From assembly GCA_013152105.1 (NCBI GenBank), contig JAADHA010000470.1, positions 1-7,745 on the forward strand: a stretch of 7,745 bases of DNA. The letters run 5' to 3'. This DNA is from Oligoflexia bacterium. GTDB lineage: Bacteria > Myxococcota_A > UBA796 > UBA2385. A program made the translations under genes and the position numbers. Positions 1 through 6,518 of the stretch are shown piece after piece; within the stretch, counting starts at the first letter, position 1; the number at the start of each line of letters is the position of its first letter. A model generated the notes under the pieces. The model saw only the letters and a program-made list of their open reading frames with translations. It made no database searches and was not told the DNA's origin.

Positions 1-2
1 AT

Positions 3-1766
3 CAGGACCAGCGCTTTGTGATCGACCGCGCGCACCCCCGGTGCGAGCTGGTGGCTGAGCCCTTGCCTGCCGTCCTGCGGAACGCGCCGCGCCTGACCCA
101 GGACCAGCTCTTGCGCCTGTGCCGGCTGGGGCTGCGCATTGAGTCCCGCCTCGCTTGCCCGGTAGATGTGGAGTGGGCCCTGGACCCGGCGGGGCAGATC
201 TGGATCCTCCAGGCCCGGCCCGTGACCGCCGGGGCGGACATTCGACGTGCTGGACCCACGGTCTGGACCCGCCGCTTTGTGGGCGAGCGCTGGACCGTGC
301 CAGCGACGCCACTGGGCTGGTCGCTGATGCGCGAGCTGCTCGAGTGGTTCATCGCCTACCCCGAGACCAGCCGGCGCTACCTGGGCGGCGATCCACCGAC
401 CCGCCTGGTGCGCTTCGCCCCCTACTTCAACGTGACGGTCTTTCGACGCCTGGCCTTCAAGCTTCCGGGCTTTGCGCCGCCTCGCTTCATGGTCGAGCTG
501 CTGCCTGGCGACGAAGAGCACGGCTGGCTTGCAAGCCGCGCGCAGCCCCCGGATCTGCGGGTCTACGCCTCGATCATCGCTGAGACCCTTCGCGAGCGCC
601 GCTGGGAGCGCTTCCGCTGGAACCTGTTCACCAATGACCGGGCCTGGGAACGCCTGGTGCCGCAGCTCGAGCGGCGCCTGACCGAGCTCGCCCAGCCGAT
701 TCAGCGCCGGGTCGATGCGCTGGCCCACGCCGAGGTCTGTCTGGGGCTGGCCCGCGAGTACGTCAAGGTGCATATCTGTAGCCTGCTCTTCGCAAACATC
801 TGGTTCCAGGCGGCTCAGGCGGCCTTGGATCAAGCCGGCCTGTCACGGCTGGCGGCCGACGTGCTGGCGCCTCCCCAAGAGACCTTGACCGCCCAGGCCA
901 ACCGTGACCTGTGGCGCTTGGGTCGAGGGGATCTGTCCCTCTCGGCCTTTCTGGATGCCTACGGACACCGCGCCGAAGGCTCCTGGGAGATCTTCACGCC
1001 TCGGTGGCGCGAGGACCCCGACCACGTGCTTGGCATGGCCGCTTCCCTGGCCAGCCACCCAGACCCCGCGATCGCCGCCGGTCAGGCTGCCGAGAGGGCG
1101 CGCCTGGCGCTAGGCCAGTTGGGGGGCTTGACCGCCTCGCTGGTGTCGCTGGCGCGTCGCTACCTGGCCCTCCGAGAAGACCAGCGCTTCTGGTTCGACC
1201 GCATCGCTTGGGAGTGGAAGCGGGCCTGGCTGTGGCTCGAAGCGGACACCGGCCTGGCCCTGCGCTTTCTAGAGGCCGCCGAGGTGCACTCGCTCCTGGA
1301 CGGCGAGCTGTCGATACAGCGCGCCCAGGCCCTCATCGCAAGTCGTCAGGCGGACTGGGAAGCGGAGCGCTTGCGTCGCGCCCAGGGCGATGAAGCGCCG
1401 ACCTTCCTGGTGGGTGAGGACGCGGTCGTCCAGGTGGACGCCCGAGGCTCGCAGCTTCAGGGCATGGGGATCTCGCCGGGGGGGGTCACCGGCCCCGCGC
1501 GCATCGTGCGCACCTTGGCGGATGCCCACCGGCTGCGTCCCGGCGACATCCTGGTCACGCGCGCCACCGACCCGGCCTGGACCCCGCTCTTCCTCAACGC
1601 CTGCGGGCTGGTGATGGAGATCGGCGGCATGCTCTCGCACGGTGCCGTGGTCGCGCGCGAGTACCGCCTGCCAGCGGTGGTCAACGTCGTCGACGCCACG
1701 CGCCGCCTGCATGACGGCCAGACCATCACCCTGGACGGAACTCGCGGGCGGGTCTGGATCCGCTGA
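3..1766 (+). CDS. PEP-utilizing phosphotransferase-like protein (rifampin phosphotransferase / PEP synthase relative), 5' partial
   Basis: The frame is open to the left edge (codons for QDQRF precede the first GTG at 18), so the true start lies outside the window. Numbering from GTG 18, residues 48-70 (DVEWALDPAGQIWILQARPV) are the end of a PPDK-type ATP-grasp domain. Residues about 80-460 are a helical middle region with YGHRAEGSWEIF (315-326) and PRWREDP (328-334), which resemble the 'YGHRG...E...PRW.E.P' signature of rifampin phosphotransferases and related enzymes. Residues 475-582 are the swivelling phosphohistidine domain, with GGMLSHGAVVAREY and the likely phosphorylated His541 (codon 1638-1640). 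Members of this family use ATP to phosphorylate the His, then pass the phosphate to pyruvate, rifampin or another acceptor. The C-terminal PEP-binding barrel of true PEP synthase is absent, which favours a phosphotransferase of the rifampin type. The substrate cannot be named: most such homologues are uncharacterised. About 270 N-terminal residues appear to be missing compared with rifampin phosphotransferase. Confidence 0.88.
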   Translation, partial: QDQRFVIDRAHPRCELVAEPLPAVLRNAPRLTQDQLLRLCRLGLRIESRLACPVDVEWALDPAGQIWILQARPVTAGADIRRAGPTVWTRRFVGERWTVPATPLGWSLMRELLEWFIAYPETSRRYLGGDPPTRLVRFAPYFNVTVFRRLAFKLPGFAPPRFMVELLPGDEEHGWLASRAQPPDLRVYASIIAETLRERRWERFRWNLFTNDRAWERLVPQLERRLTELAQPIQRRVDALAHAEVCLGLAREYVKVHICSLLFANIWFQAAQAALDQAGLSRLAADVLAPPQETLTAQANRDLWRLGRGDLSLSAFLDAYGHRAEGSWEIFTPRWREDPDHVLGMAASLASHPDPAIAAGQAAERARLALGQLGGLTASLVSLARRYLALREDQRFWFDRIAWEWKRAWLWLEADTGLALRFLEAAEVHSLLDGELSIQRAQALIASRQADWEAERLRRAQGDEAPTFLVGEDAVVQVDARGSQLQGMGISPGGVTGPARIVRTLADAHRLRPGDILVTRATDPAWTPLFLNACGLVMEIGGMLSHGAVVAREYRLPAVVNVVDATRRLHDGQTITLDGTRGRVWIR

Positions 1767-1769
1767 TCA
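1764..1769. other. Back-to-back stop codons of convergent genes (TGATCA)
   Basis: The TGA of the plus-strand PEP-utilizer gene (1764-1766) and the TGA of the minus-strand membrane-protein gene (1769-1767) together form the palindrome TGATCA. There is no intergenic base, so any transcription terminator would have to lie inside the coding sequence of the other gene. No strong hairpin plus T-run is seen around the junction. Confidence 0.9.
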
Positions 1770-3227
1770 GGGGGGCGACAGCGACGATCGAAAGGCCAGG
1801 ACCGATGGGTCTACCTGGCGTCCCGCGTCGCCTTCCTTGGCGATGAAGACATCGATCTGGTCCAAGGCCAGGGCGGGCATGCCGGCCTGGGCCGCCACCT
1901 GGGCGAAGTCCAGACGCTCGGCCTGGGCATCCATCACGAAGCTGCTCTGCGGTGGGTTCTGCAAGGCGCGATACCACAGCCGAAGTCCCTCTTCGACCTG
2001 GCCTTCCCCCACCAACAGGCGCCCGTAGCCCTTCATGGCAAAGGTGTTGTGGGGTTCAAAGGCCCACTCTTGCGCAAACAGGCTGTGTTCCCCTTGCCAG
2101 GCGGCGATGCGGGGCACGGTCATCGGCAGCCAGACCAGGGACCAGGCCACGACCAGCACCGAGGCCGCCCAGGTCGGCAGCCGTCGGGGAATGGCGCCGC
2201 CCAGCAGCGGGGTCGCGACCGCCATGGGCAGGTAGAGGTAGCGGCTGGACTGTTGGCCGAAGCTGAGGGCGGCCAGGGCCCCCGGCGAGATCATCAGGGC
2301 CCAGGTCGCCACGGCCGCTGCCAGGTGTCGGCCTCGTGCCCCGCCGTGTGCCAGACCCGCGGCCCCGATCAGCAGGACCGCCACGCCCACCCAGGCGATC
2401 GGCTGCCCACCGGGTACGACCAGGTGCGTGAAGCCGGCGCGGACGGGCATGGTGAGGGGCCAGCGCAGGTAGTCCGTCCACAGGCCCAAGAAGTCGACCC
2501 AGCCGCGCGCCAGCAGGTCGAAGGCCGAGGTCTTGAAGTGCCCCACGATGGCGGTGTGCCAGACGGAGTGCGCCATCGCGATGGGCGCCAGGCTGAGCAG
2601 GTGGACCAGGGCGTCTCGCCAGCTCCGCAGCAGTAGGAGCACCAGCGGCAGGGCGGCCAGCCAGGACAGCGAGGCTTCCTTGCTGAGCAGGGCCAGCAGG
2701 AAGAGGAGCCCGCCACCCGCGGCACGCAGCCACAGGGATGGCCGCCTTGACAGGGCCAGCAGGAGCGCGAGCAGCAGCCAGGCCGAGGCGAGGAGATCGT
2801 AGGTGTCGGCCATCCAGCAGACGACATCCGGCAACAGCGGGTGGACGGCCCAGGCGGTCGCCAGCAGGCCCGCCACGGCGATGCCTGCACCCACGCGGCG
2901 GGCCACCGCGAAAAGCAGCCCGAGGTTGGCGAGGTGGAGCAAGACATTGAGGACGCGGAATGGCGTCGGCGTGCGGCCGAAGAGCCCGGCCCACACCTGG
3001 TAGAGCGAGCTGGTGAGGGGGCGCCAGAGGTAGCCGGGGCGGTTGGCGGCGTGGGCATGGGTCGGGACCAGCCACTCTCCAAGGATGTCGCCTGGGTGCA
3101 TGTGGTCGCGGATCAGCGGGCGGCCGTCCACCACCCAGTCCGCGCCGAAGCAGGCGGGCAGGTAGAGCAGCAGGGTGATCAGCACCGGCAGGGCCAGCCA
3201 CAGCCAGCTCCGCGTGCGATCGGTCAC
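1767..3227 (-). CDS. TMTC/PMT-like multi-spanning membrane protein (putative GT-C glycosyltransferase), 486 aa
   Basis: The protein starts with a transmembrane helix (about residues 8-28), followed by an external loop with WVVDGRPLIRDH (31-42) and WRPLTSSLYQVW (68-79). About ten hydrophobic helices follow to residue ~375, then a ~110-residue soluble tail with a TPR-like stretch (GRLLVGEGQVEEGLRLWYRAL). Motifs shared with the TMTC/bacterial PMT-like group are HPLLPDVVCWMADTYDLLAS (129-148; compare 'HP..VEAV.W..GRADLLA'), LLSKEASLSWL (KE at 183-184), YLRWPLTMP (253-261) and RYLYLPM (329-335). Family members are GT-C fold enzymes that move a sugar from a polyprenyl-phosphate carrier to protein Ser/Thr on the outer face of the inner membrane. 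The usual Asp-Asp of the first loop reads Asp34-Gly35 here, so activity is uncertain. The start GTG (3225-3227) overlaps the stop of the kinase gene as GTGA, indicating translational coupling. The stop is back to back with the convergent plus-strand gene. The fold-level call is good; the acceptor and sugar are unknown. Confidence 0.85.
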   Translation of the reverse strand: MTDRTRSWLWLALPVLITLLLYLPACFGADWVVDGRPLIRDHMHPGDILGEWLVPTHAHAANRPGYLWRPLTSSLYQVWAGLFGRTPTPFRVLNVLLHLANLGLLFAVARRVGAGIAVAGLLATAWAVHPLLPDVVCWMADTYDLLASAWLLLALLLALSRRPSLWLRAAGGGLLFLLALLSKEASLSWLAALPLVLLLLRSWRDALVHLLSLAPIAMAHSVWHTAIVGHFKTSAFDLLARGWVDFLGLWTDYLRWPLTMPVRAGFTHLVVPGGQPIAWVGVAVLLIGAAGLAHGGARGRHLAAAVATWALMISPGALAALSFGQQSSRYLYLPMAVATPLLGGAIPRRLPTWAASVLVVAWSLVWLPMTVPRIAAWQGEHSLFAQEWAFEPHNTFAMKGYGRLLVGEGQVEEGLRLWYRALQNPPQSSFVMDAQAERLDFAQVAAQAGMPALALDQIDVFIAKEGDAGRQVDPSVLAFRSSLSPP

Positions 3228-3895
3228 TTGACGAAGGCCTCGATGCTGCGCTGGAACTCGATCCGGTCCACCAGGTCGGTCAGGTAGTCCTGGGCGTCGC
3301 TGTTCCAGACCAGGACCGGGGACTGGTCGTAATGGTCGATCCAGGACTCATAGAGTTTGTTGAGGCGCCGGATGTAGCTGGCCGGGATCGCCTGTTCGCT
3401 GGGTCGCCCGCGCTGCTTGATCCGGCGGCGGATCGCCCTGACCGAGCAGCGCAGGTAGATCATCAGGTCCGGCGGTCGCAGGGCCTGCTGCATGGTGTGG
3501 TACAGCTCCATATAGGTCTGGTAGTCGCGTTTGGAGATCTTCCGGGCCCGGTACAGGTTCGTGCAGAAGATCTCGGCGTCCTCGTAGATCGAGCGGTCCT
3601 GGATGATGGTCGTGGTGCGCTTCTGCAGGCCCATTTGAAGTCGAAACTTGTGGGTCAGGAAGTAGAGCTGGCTGTGGAAGGCCCAGGCCCGCATGTCCTT
3701 GTAGAAGTCGTCGAGGTAGGGGTTGTCGGTGAACGGCTCATAGACCGGCTGGAAGCCATAGGTCTGGTGGAGGAACTCGACCATCGACGTCTTGCCGACG
3801 CCCATATTGCCGGCGATGGCGATGAACTTGGGTGTCGCGCTGTCCGTCGCTGCGCTGTCCGTCGTGGAAGGCTCAGGTCCTGCCCCAGGGCTCAC
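3224..3895 (-). CDS. Deoxynucleoside kinase-family protein (dNK/dGK/dCK fold), 223 aa
   Basis: A cytosolic P-loop kinase that would transfer the ATP gamma-phosphate to the 5'-hydroxyl of a deoxynucleoside for dNTP salvage. Visible motifs, numbering from GTG 3895: the P-loop GNMGVGKT (29-36), catalytic/substrate Glu53 in YEPFTDNPYLDDFY, the base-contacting region WAFHSQLYFLTHKFR (71-85, Gln76), the DRS motif (100-102) in IIQDRSIYEDAEIF, the arginine-rich lid RAIRRRIKQRGRPSE (153-167) and SYIRRLNKLYESW (173-185). All hallmark residues of the family are present and the length is normal (205-220 plus a short extension). The frame stays open for 152 more codons inside the upstream gene. The GTG at 3893-3895 is preferred because it overlaps the ceramidase stop as GTGA and lies 28 codons before the P-loop, with no other start between. 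Residues 2-22 are a Ser/Thr/Ala/Pro linker made partly by a short tandem duplication. The specificity (dG, dA, dC or dT) cannot be read from sequence alone. Confidence 0.9.
   Translation of the reverse strand: MSPGAGPEPSTTDSAATDSATPKFIAIAGNMGVGKTSMVEFLHQTYGFQPVYEPFTDNPYLDDFYKDMRAWAFHSQLYFLTHKFRLQMGLQKRTTTIIQDRSIYEDAEIFCTNLYRARKISKRDYQTYMELYHTMQQALRPPDLMIYLRCSVRAIRRRIKQRGRPSEQAIPASYIRRLNKLYESWIDHYDQSPVLVWNSDAQDYLTDLVDRIEFQRSIEAFVK
3837..3864 (-). repeat. 13-bp tandem direct repeat (period 15) in the kinase N-terminal linker
   Basis: GCGCTGTCCGTCG occurs at 3837-3849 and again at 3852-3864 on the plus strand. A 15-base period keeps the frame and encodes the repeated TDSAA-TDSA linker of the deoxynucleoside kinase (residues 12-20). 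It looks like a slippage duplication just before the P-loop domain and should be harmless to the kinase fold. Confidence 0.75.
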
Positions 3896-6444
3896 CGCTG
3901 CACCGCCAGGTCCACCGTGCCGCTGTTGCCGTAAGCATCGGTGACCACGGCCGAGATGGCGTCGCTGGGTGCAGTCGCGTCGAAGACCGACCAGCCATCC
4001 AGCACGGTCGCCACGGATTCGTCCGTCGACTCGGTCCCGTCGCTGAGCAGCCAGGTCAGGGTGGGCTCCACCAGGGGATTGCTGCCCTTGCTGTTGCCGG
4101 CCAGATCGACCAGCCTCCAGCCCCAGGGGGGGGCCAGAATGCGCGCCGACACAGTGCTGTCGGTGGCTGTCAGGTCCAGCTCGGCTGGGAGCAGCTCGAA
4201 GGGATCGGTCGTGAGTTCGTAGGGCTCGGTGTCCCAGGGCCATGTGGTGGCCGTGCCCAGGTAGCGCTCGCCTTCGATTCGCAGGCGGTAGGTGCCGGTC
4301 GGAAGCCCGGCGCGATCTTCGCCCCACGAGACCGCTTGCCAGGCGGCCCACCAGGTGTGGGTCTGCTCGGCCTCGGCCGGGTAGAGCGGGTCGGGGAGCC
4401 AGGTCATGATGATGTCGGTCCGGTCGCTGCTGACTTCGCGTCCGCTGCGCGTCGTGACCGGCTGGAAGGTGCCGTCCTTTGATTCGCGTTCAAGCACGAT
4501 CTTGGGCGAGTCCACCATCGGGTCGCCGCCGTGCCACACGATCTGCACGGCGTCCTGTACGCGGCGGAGCTGTGCTGGCGGTGCGGTGAGCGCCTGCAGG
4601 CCGTTTTCTTGGAGCGGGGTGTAGAGGTCCTTGGGGACGGTGTCGGCCCAGGTACCAGCCTGGGGCGTCGTGTCGGGCGGCACCACGCCCAGGGGCCAGT
4701 CATCGTAGGTGGTGGTCGGGTACAGGCCCAGCGGGTCGGCGGGCTCGATGAGGTCGTCACCGAGCCGCTCGTCCACCATCTGCAGCATTCCCTCCATGAT
4801 GTGTTCGGCACCCAGGGGTCCCCAGAAGGTGATGTTCGGTTCATAGCCGCCCATCAGCCAGTCCTCGGGGATCAGCAGGTAGCCTTCGTGGTCCTGGGCG
4901 TAGCCGACGGGCAGGGCGTAGTCGTAGCCGAGCTCGGCCTTGGCGCGGCGTCGGAACTGCTCGGAGTAGAGGCTGGTGGTCTCGCCCGGGAAGAAGCCGA
5001 TCAGCGCGGTGTCGTCGACATCTTGGCCGTCGGCCGTGTGGATGGCGATGCCGTCGATGCGCGCCGCCGTGGAGTTCGCCCGCATCATGTGCGCCAGGGG
5101 CAGCTCCATCTGCTCTATGTCCAGGCCGAAGATGCCGAAGATCAGGCTGGAGATCAGGCCGACGTCCATGCACCCGTCGTAGGGGAAGGCGTCGCTGCCG
5201 ATGGTGCCGGAGCTGATCAGCGGGTCTTCGTAGCCGCAGAAGACACCGCCGTACTGCGCGTTGAACTCGTCGATGGGCGAGATGATCTGGCCTTGGTCGT
5301 CATAGACCACGTCGTCGGCGTGGTAGTCCGGGTCGTCGTCGAAGGGGCTGTAGACCAGGTCTGCGTAGGAACGATGGACGCTGATCTGGTCCCGCTCCAT
5401 GGAGATGCCGCGGCTGGCGCTCTGGAGCTTGATCGGCTGGGTCGAGGTCGGGGTGGCCTCCCACAAATCATGGATCGCCTGGGCACCGTACTCGCCGATG
5501 GTCTCGATGCGGGCCATGCCGTCGTCGGTGCCGGCGGGCGATGCGTCCCCGCCGCCGCCCTGGAGGTGCGCCACGACCAGGGGTGTGTCGAAGGTCTCTT
5601 CGACGCTACGGGTGATCCCGCCGACGCTGTCGGTGGAGAGCAGGGGGTTGTCCTCGCTCAGCGTGGTCCCGTGCATGCCGAAGGTGAAGAAGAAGCCCAG
5701 GGGTTCGCCGGCCGCTGTGTCGACCCGCAGGATCCACAGATTGGGGTCCTTGTAGCTGCCAGGCGGGATGTCCTCGAAGAAGTCCAGATTGTCGTTCTCG
5801 TCGCGGCGGTCGCGGTAGACCTTGTCGTCGGGGTCCCAGTCCTTTGCCATGCCGATGCCGATGGCGGCGTCGACACGCGAGTCGTAGGCTTGCAAGGCCA
5901 GGTCGGTCAAGCCCCCGACGATGCGCTGGAAGATCTCTTCGTCGTAGCGGTCACCGCCCAAGAAGAAGCCTTCCTGCTTGGTGAAGTCCCCGACCATCTG
6001 GTGGGTGTGGGCGGTCGCGACGACGACCTTGCCCTGCATATCGATGCCGGTCGCGGCGGTCAGGCGGGACTCGATTTCGTCTACGAAGCCGTCAAAGCTG
6101 TAGATCAGGTCCAGGCGGAGCAGGACGAGCTGTTCGTTCCCGGCTTCCAGCCACAGCGCTTGGGCCCGGGCCGGTGTGTGGACGCCCGCGCTGGGGACGA
6201 AACCCACCGGGTAGGGCGACTTTCGATTGTCGACCTTGGACGATCCGCCCAGGTAGATGGTGCGCGAGGAGAAGCCCCCCATCGGCGCGCCGACTGGCAG
6301 GTCGAGCACACCCTGGGCCATCCCCGCGATGGGATCGCCCGCCTGCACCGTGAGCGGTGTCCGGTCGGCGGAGGGCGTCTCGGGCGTACAGGCCGCGAGG
6401 AGGATGATCGAGAGGGAGAGGAGCACGGTGCTTCCCTGGTGCAA
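3892..6444 (-). CDS. Neutral/alkaline ceramidase-like lipoprotein (850 aa)
   Basis: A predicted surface or outer-membrane lipoprotein that would hydrolyse the N-acyl bond of ceramide to sphingoid base plus fatty acid. Residues 7-19 form a hydrophobic signal ending in the lipobox LAAC (Cys19; the +2 residue is Thr, so no inner-membrane retention Asp). The catalytic domain (about 40-600) has GVHTPARAQALWL (87-99), TAHTHQM (144-150; zinc His146/148), FGMHGTT (255-261; second zinc His258), GGGGDASPAG (296-305; GD-x-SP with nucleophile Ser302), FFPGETT (Glu488) and VGYAQDHEGY (513-522; Tyr522). The spacings resemble those I recall for the Pseudomonas enzyme (His96, His204, Ser274, Glu411, Tyr448). 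An Ig-like C-terminal domain follows (TGTYRLRIEG, 716-725), then an additional ~100-residue beta-rich tail, making it longer than the ~670-residue bacterial enzyme. The only other cysteines, Cys403 and Cys425, lie in an enlarged insert and may pair. The start is ambiguous: TTG 6444 has no Shine-Dalgarno, while GTG 6426 follows AGGGA at good spacing. Substrate specificity is inferred. Confidence 0.9.
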   Translation of the reverse strand: MHQGSTVLLSLSIILLAACTPETPSADRTPLTVQAGDPIAGMAQGVLDLPVGAPMGGFSSRTIYLGGSSKVDNRKSPYPVGFVPSAGVHTPARAQALWLEAGNEQLVLLRLDLIYSFDGFVDEIESRLTAATGIDMQGKVVVATAHTHQMVGDFTKQEGFFLGGDRYDEEIFQRIVGGLTDLALQAYDSRVDAAIGIGMAKDWDPDDKVYRDRRDENDNLDFFEDIPPGSYKDPNLWILRVDTAAGEPLGFFFTFGMHGTTLSEDNPLLSTDSVGGITRSVEETFDTPLVVAHLQGGGGDASPAGTDDGMARIETIGEYGAQAIHDLWEATPTSTQPIKLQSASRGISMERDQISVHRSYADLVYSPFDDDPDYHADDVVYDDQGQIISPIDEFNAQYGGVFCGYEDPLISSGTIGSDAFPYDGCMDVGLISSLIFGIFGLDIEQMELPLAHMMRANSTAARIDGIAIHTADGQDVDDTALIGFFPGETTSLYSEQFRRRAKAELGYDYALPVGYAQDHEGYLLIPEDWLMGGYEPNITFWGPLGAEHIMEGMLQMVDERLGDDLIEPADPLGLYPTTTYDDWPLGVVPPDTTPQAGTWADTVPKDLYTPLQENGLQALTAPPAQLRRVQDAVQIVWHGGDPMVDSPKIVLERESKDGTFQPVTTRSGREVSSDRTDIIMTWLPDPLYPAEAEQTHTWWAAWQAVSWGEDRAGLPTGTYRLRIEGERYLGTATTWPWDTEPYELTTDPFELLPAELDLTATDSTVSARILAPPWGWRLVDLAGNSKGSNPLVEPTLTWLLSDGTESTDESVATVLDGWSVFDATAPSDAISAVVTDAYGNSGTVDLAVQR
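6421..6444 (-). promoter_or_regulatory. Alternative start region of the ceramidase-like gene (GTG 6426 with Shine-Dalgarno)
   Basis: On the minus strand the sequence from 6444 reads TTG CAC CAG GGA AGC ACC GTG CTC. The AGGGA lies six bases before the GTG at 6424-6426 and is the only good ribosome-binding sequence here; nothing comparable precedes the TTG at 6442-6444. Starting at the GTG gives a 12-residue hydrophobic leader before the lipid-modified Cys, with no basic residue. Starting at the TTG gives 18 residues, also without Lys/Arg but with one His. No in-frame ATG exists upstream as far as the preceding gene. GTG 6426 is slightly favoured by the ribosome-binding sequence; the longer form is favoured by signal-peptide length. 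Confidence 0.45.
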
Positions 6445-6494
6445 GATGACGCTGTGGCGAGGCGTGAAGCGAGAGGCGAACTGCGGCCAGCGCG

Positions 6495-6515
6495 CACCAT
6501 CATATCCGCGTGGTG
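6495..6515. repeat. Short inverted repeat CACCA-N11-TGGTG in the intergenic gap
   Basis: The arms at 6495-6499 and 6511-6515 are perfect 5-bp complements, and the spacer contains the candidate -10 hexamer. It could be an operator half-site pair or chance, since 5-bp arms are common. Pairing does not extend beyond the arms (G on both outer flanks). Confidence 0.2.
6499..6504 (-). promoter_or_regulatory. Possible -10 element (TATGAT) upstream of the ceramidase operon
   Basis: TATGAT on the minus strand differs from TATAAT at one position and stands out in very GC-rich sequence. It lies about 55 bases before the first candidate start codon and inside the spacer of a short inverted repeat. No recognisable TTGACA-like -35 lies 16-18 bases upstream, so an activator-dependent promoter or chance are both possible. 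Confidence 0.2.
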
Positions 6516-6518
6516 GCT

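Larger units (their letters stand above)
6445..6518 (-). other. 74-base intergenic gap between regulator and ceramidase operon
   Basis: This is the only real non-coding gap in the window. It contains a 5-bp inverted repeat (arms 6495-6499 and 6511-6515, CACCA/TGGTG, 11-base spacer) and the AT-rich hexamer TATGAT reading toward the ceramidase gene. No GC-rich hairpin followed by a T-run is seen, so there is no clear intrinsic terminator and the regulator may be co-transcribed with the downstream genes. No good -24/-12 sigma-54 promoter is seen: the nearest GG...GC pairs have the wrong spacing by one base. Confidence 0.5.

Noticed and set aside
1755..1775. GATC-N4-GATC as a terminator hairpin at the convergent junction
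   Set aside because: A 4-bp stem without a following T-run is too weak. Both GATCs are self-palindromic, so the pairing is likely chance.
2056..3201. 381-codon minus-strand frame inside the membrane-protein gene
   Set aside because: Its product is Pro/Arg/Ala-rich low-complexity sequence; the alternative frame gives regular transmembrane helices and TMTC motifs.
3896..4351. N-terminal extension of the kinase frame into the ceramidase gene
   Set aside because: The 152 extra codons are Arg/Gly-rich shadow sequence overlapping a real gene. The GTG at 3895 with GTGA coupling is the better start.
6475..6515. Possible sigma-54 (-24/-12) promoter before the ceramidase gene
   Set aside because: Two TGG...GC arrangements on the minus strand have GG-to-GC spacing one base too short, and the -12 TTGC is absent.
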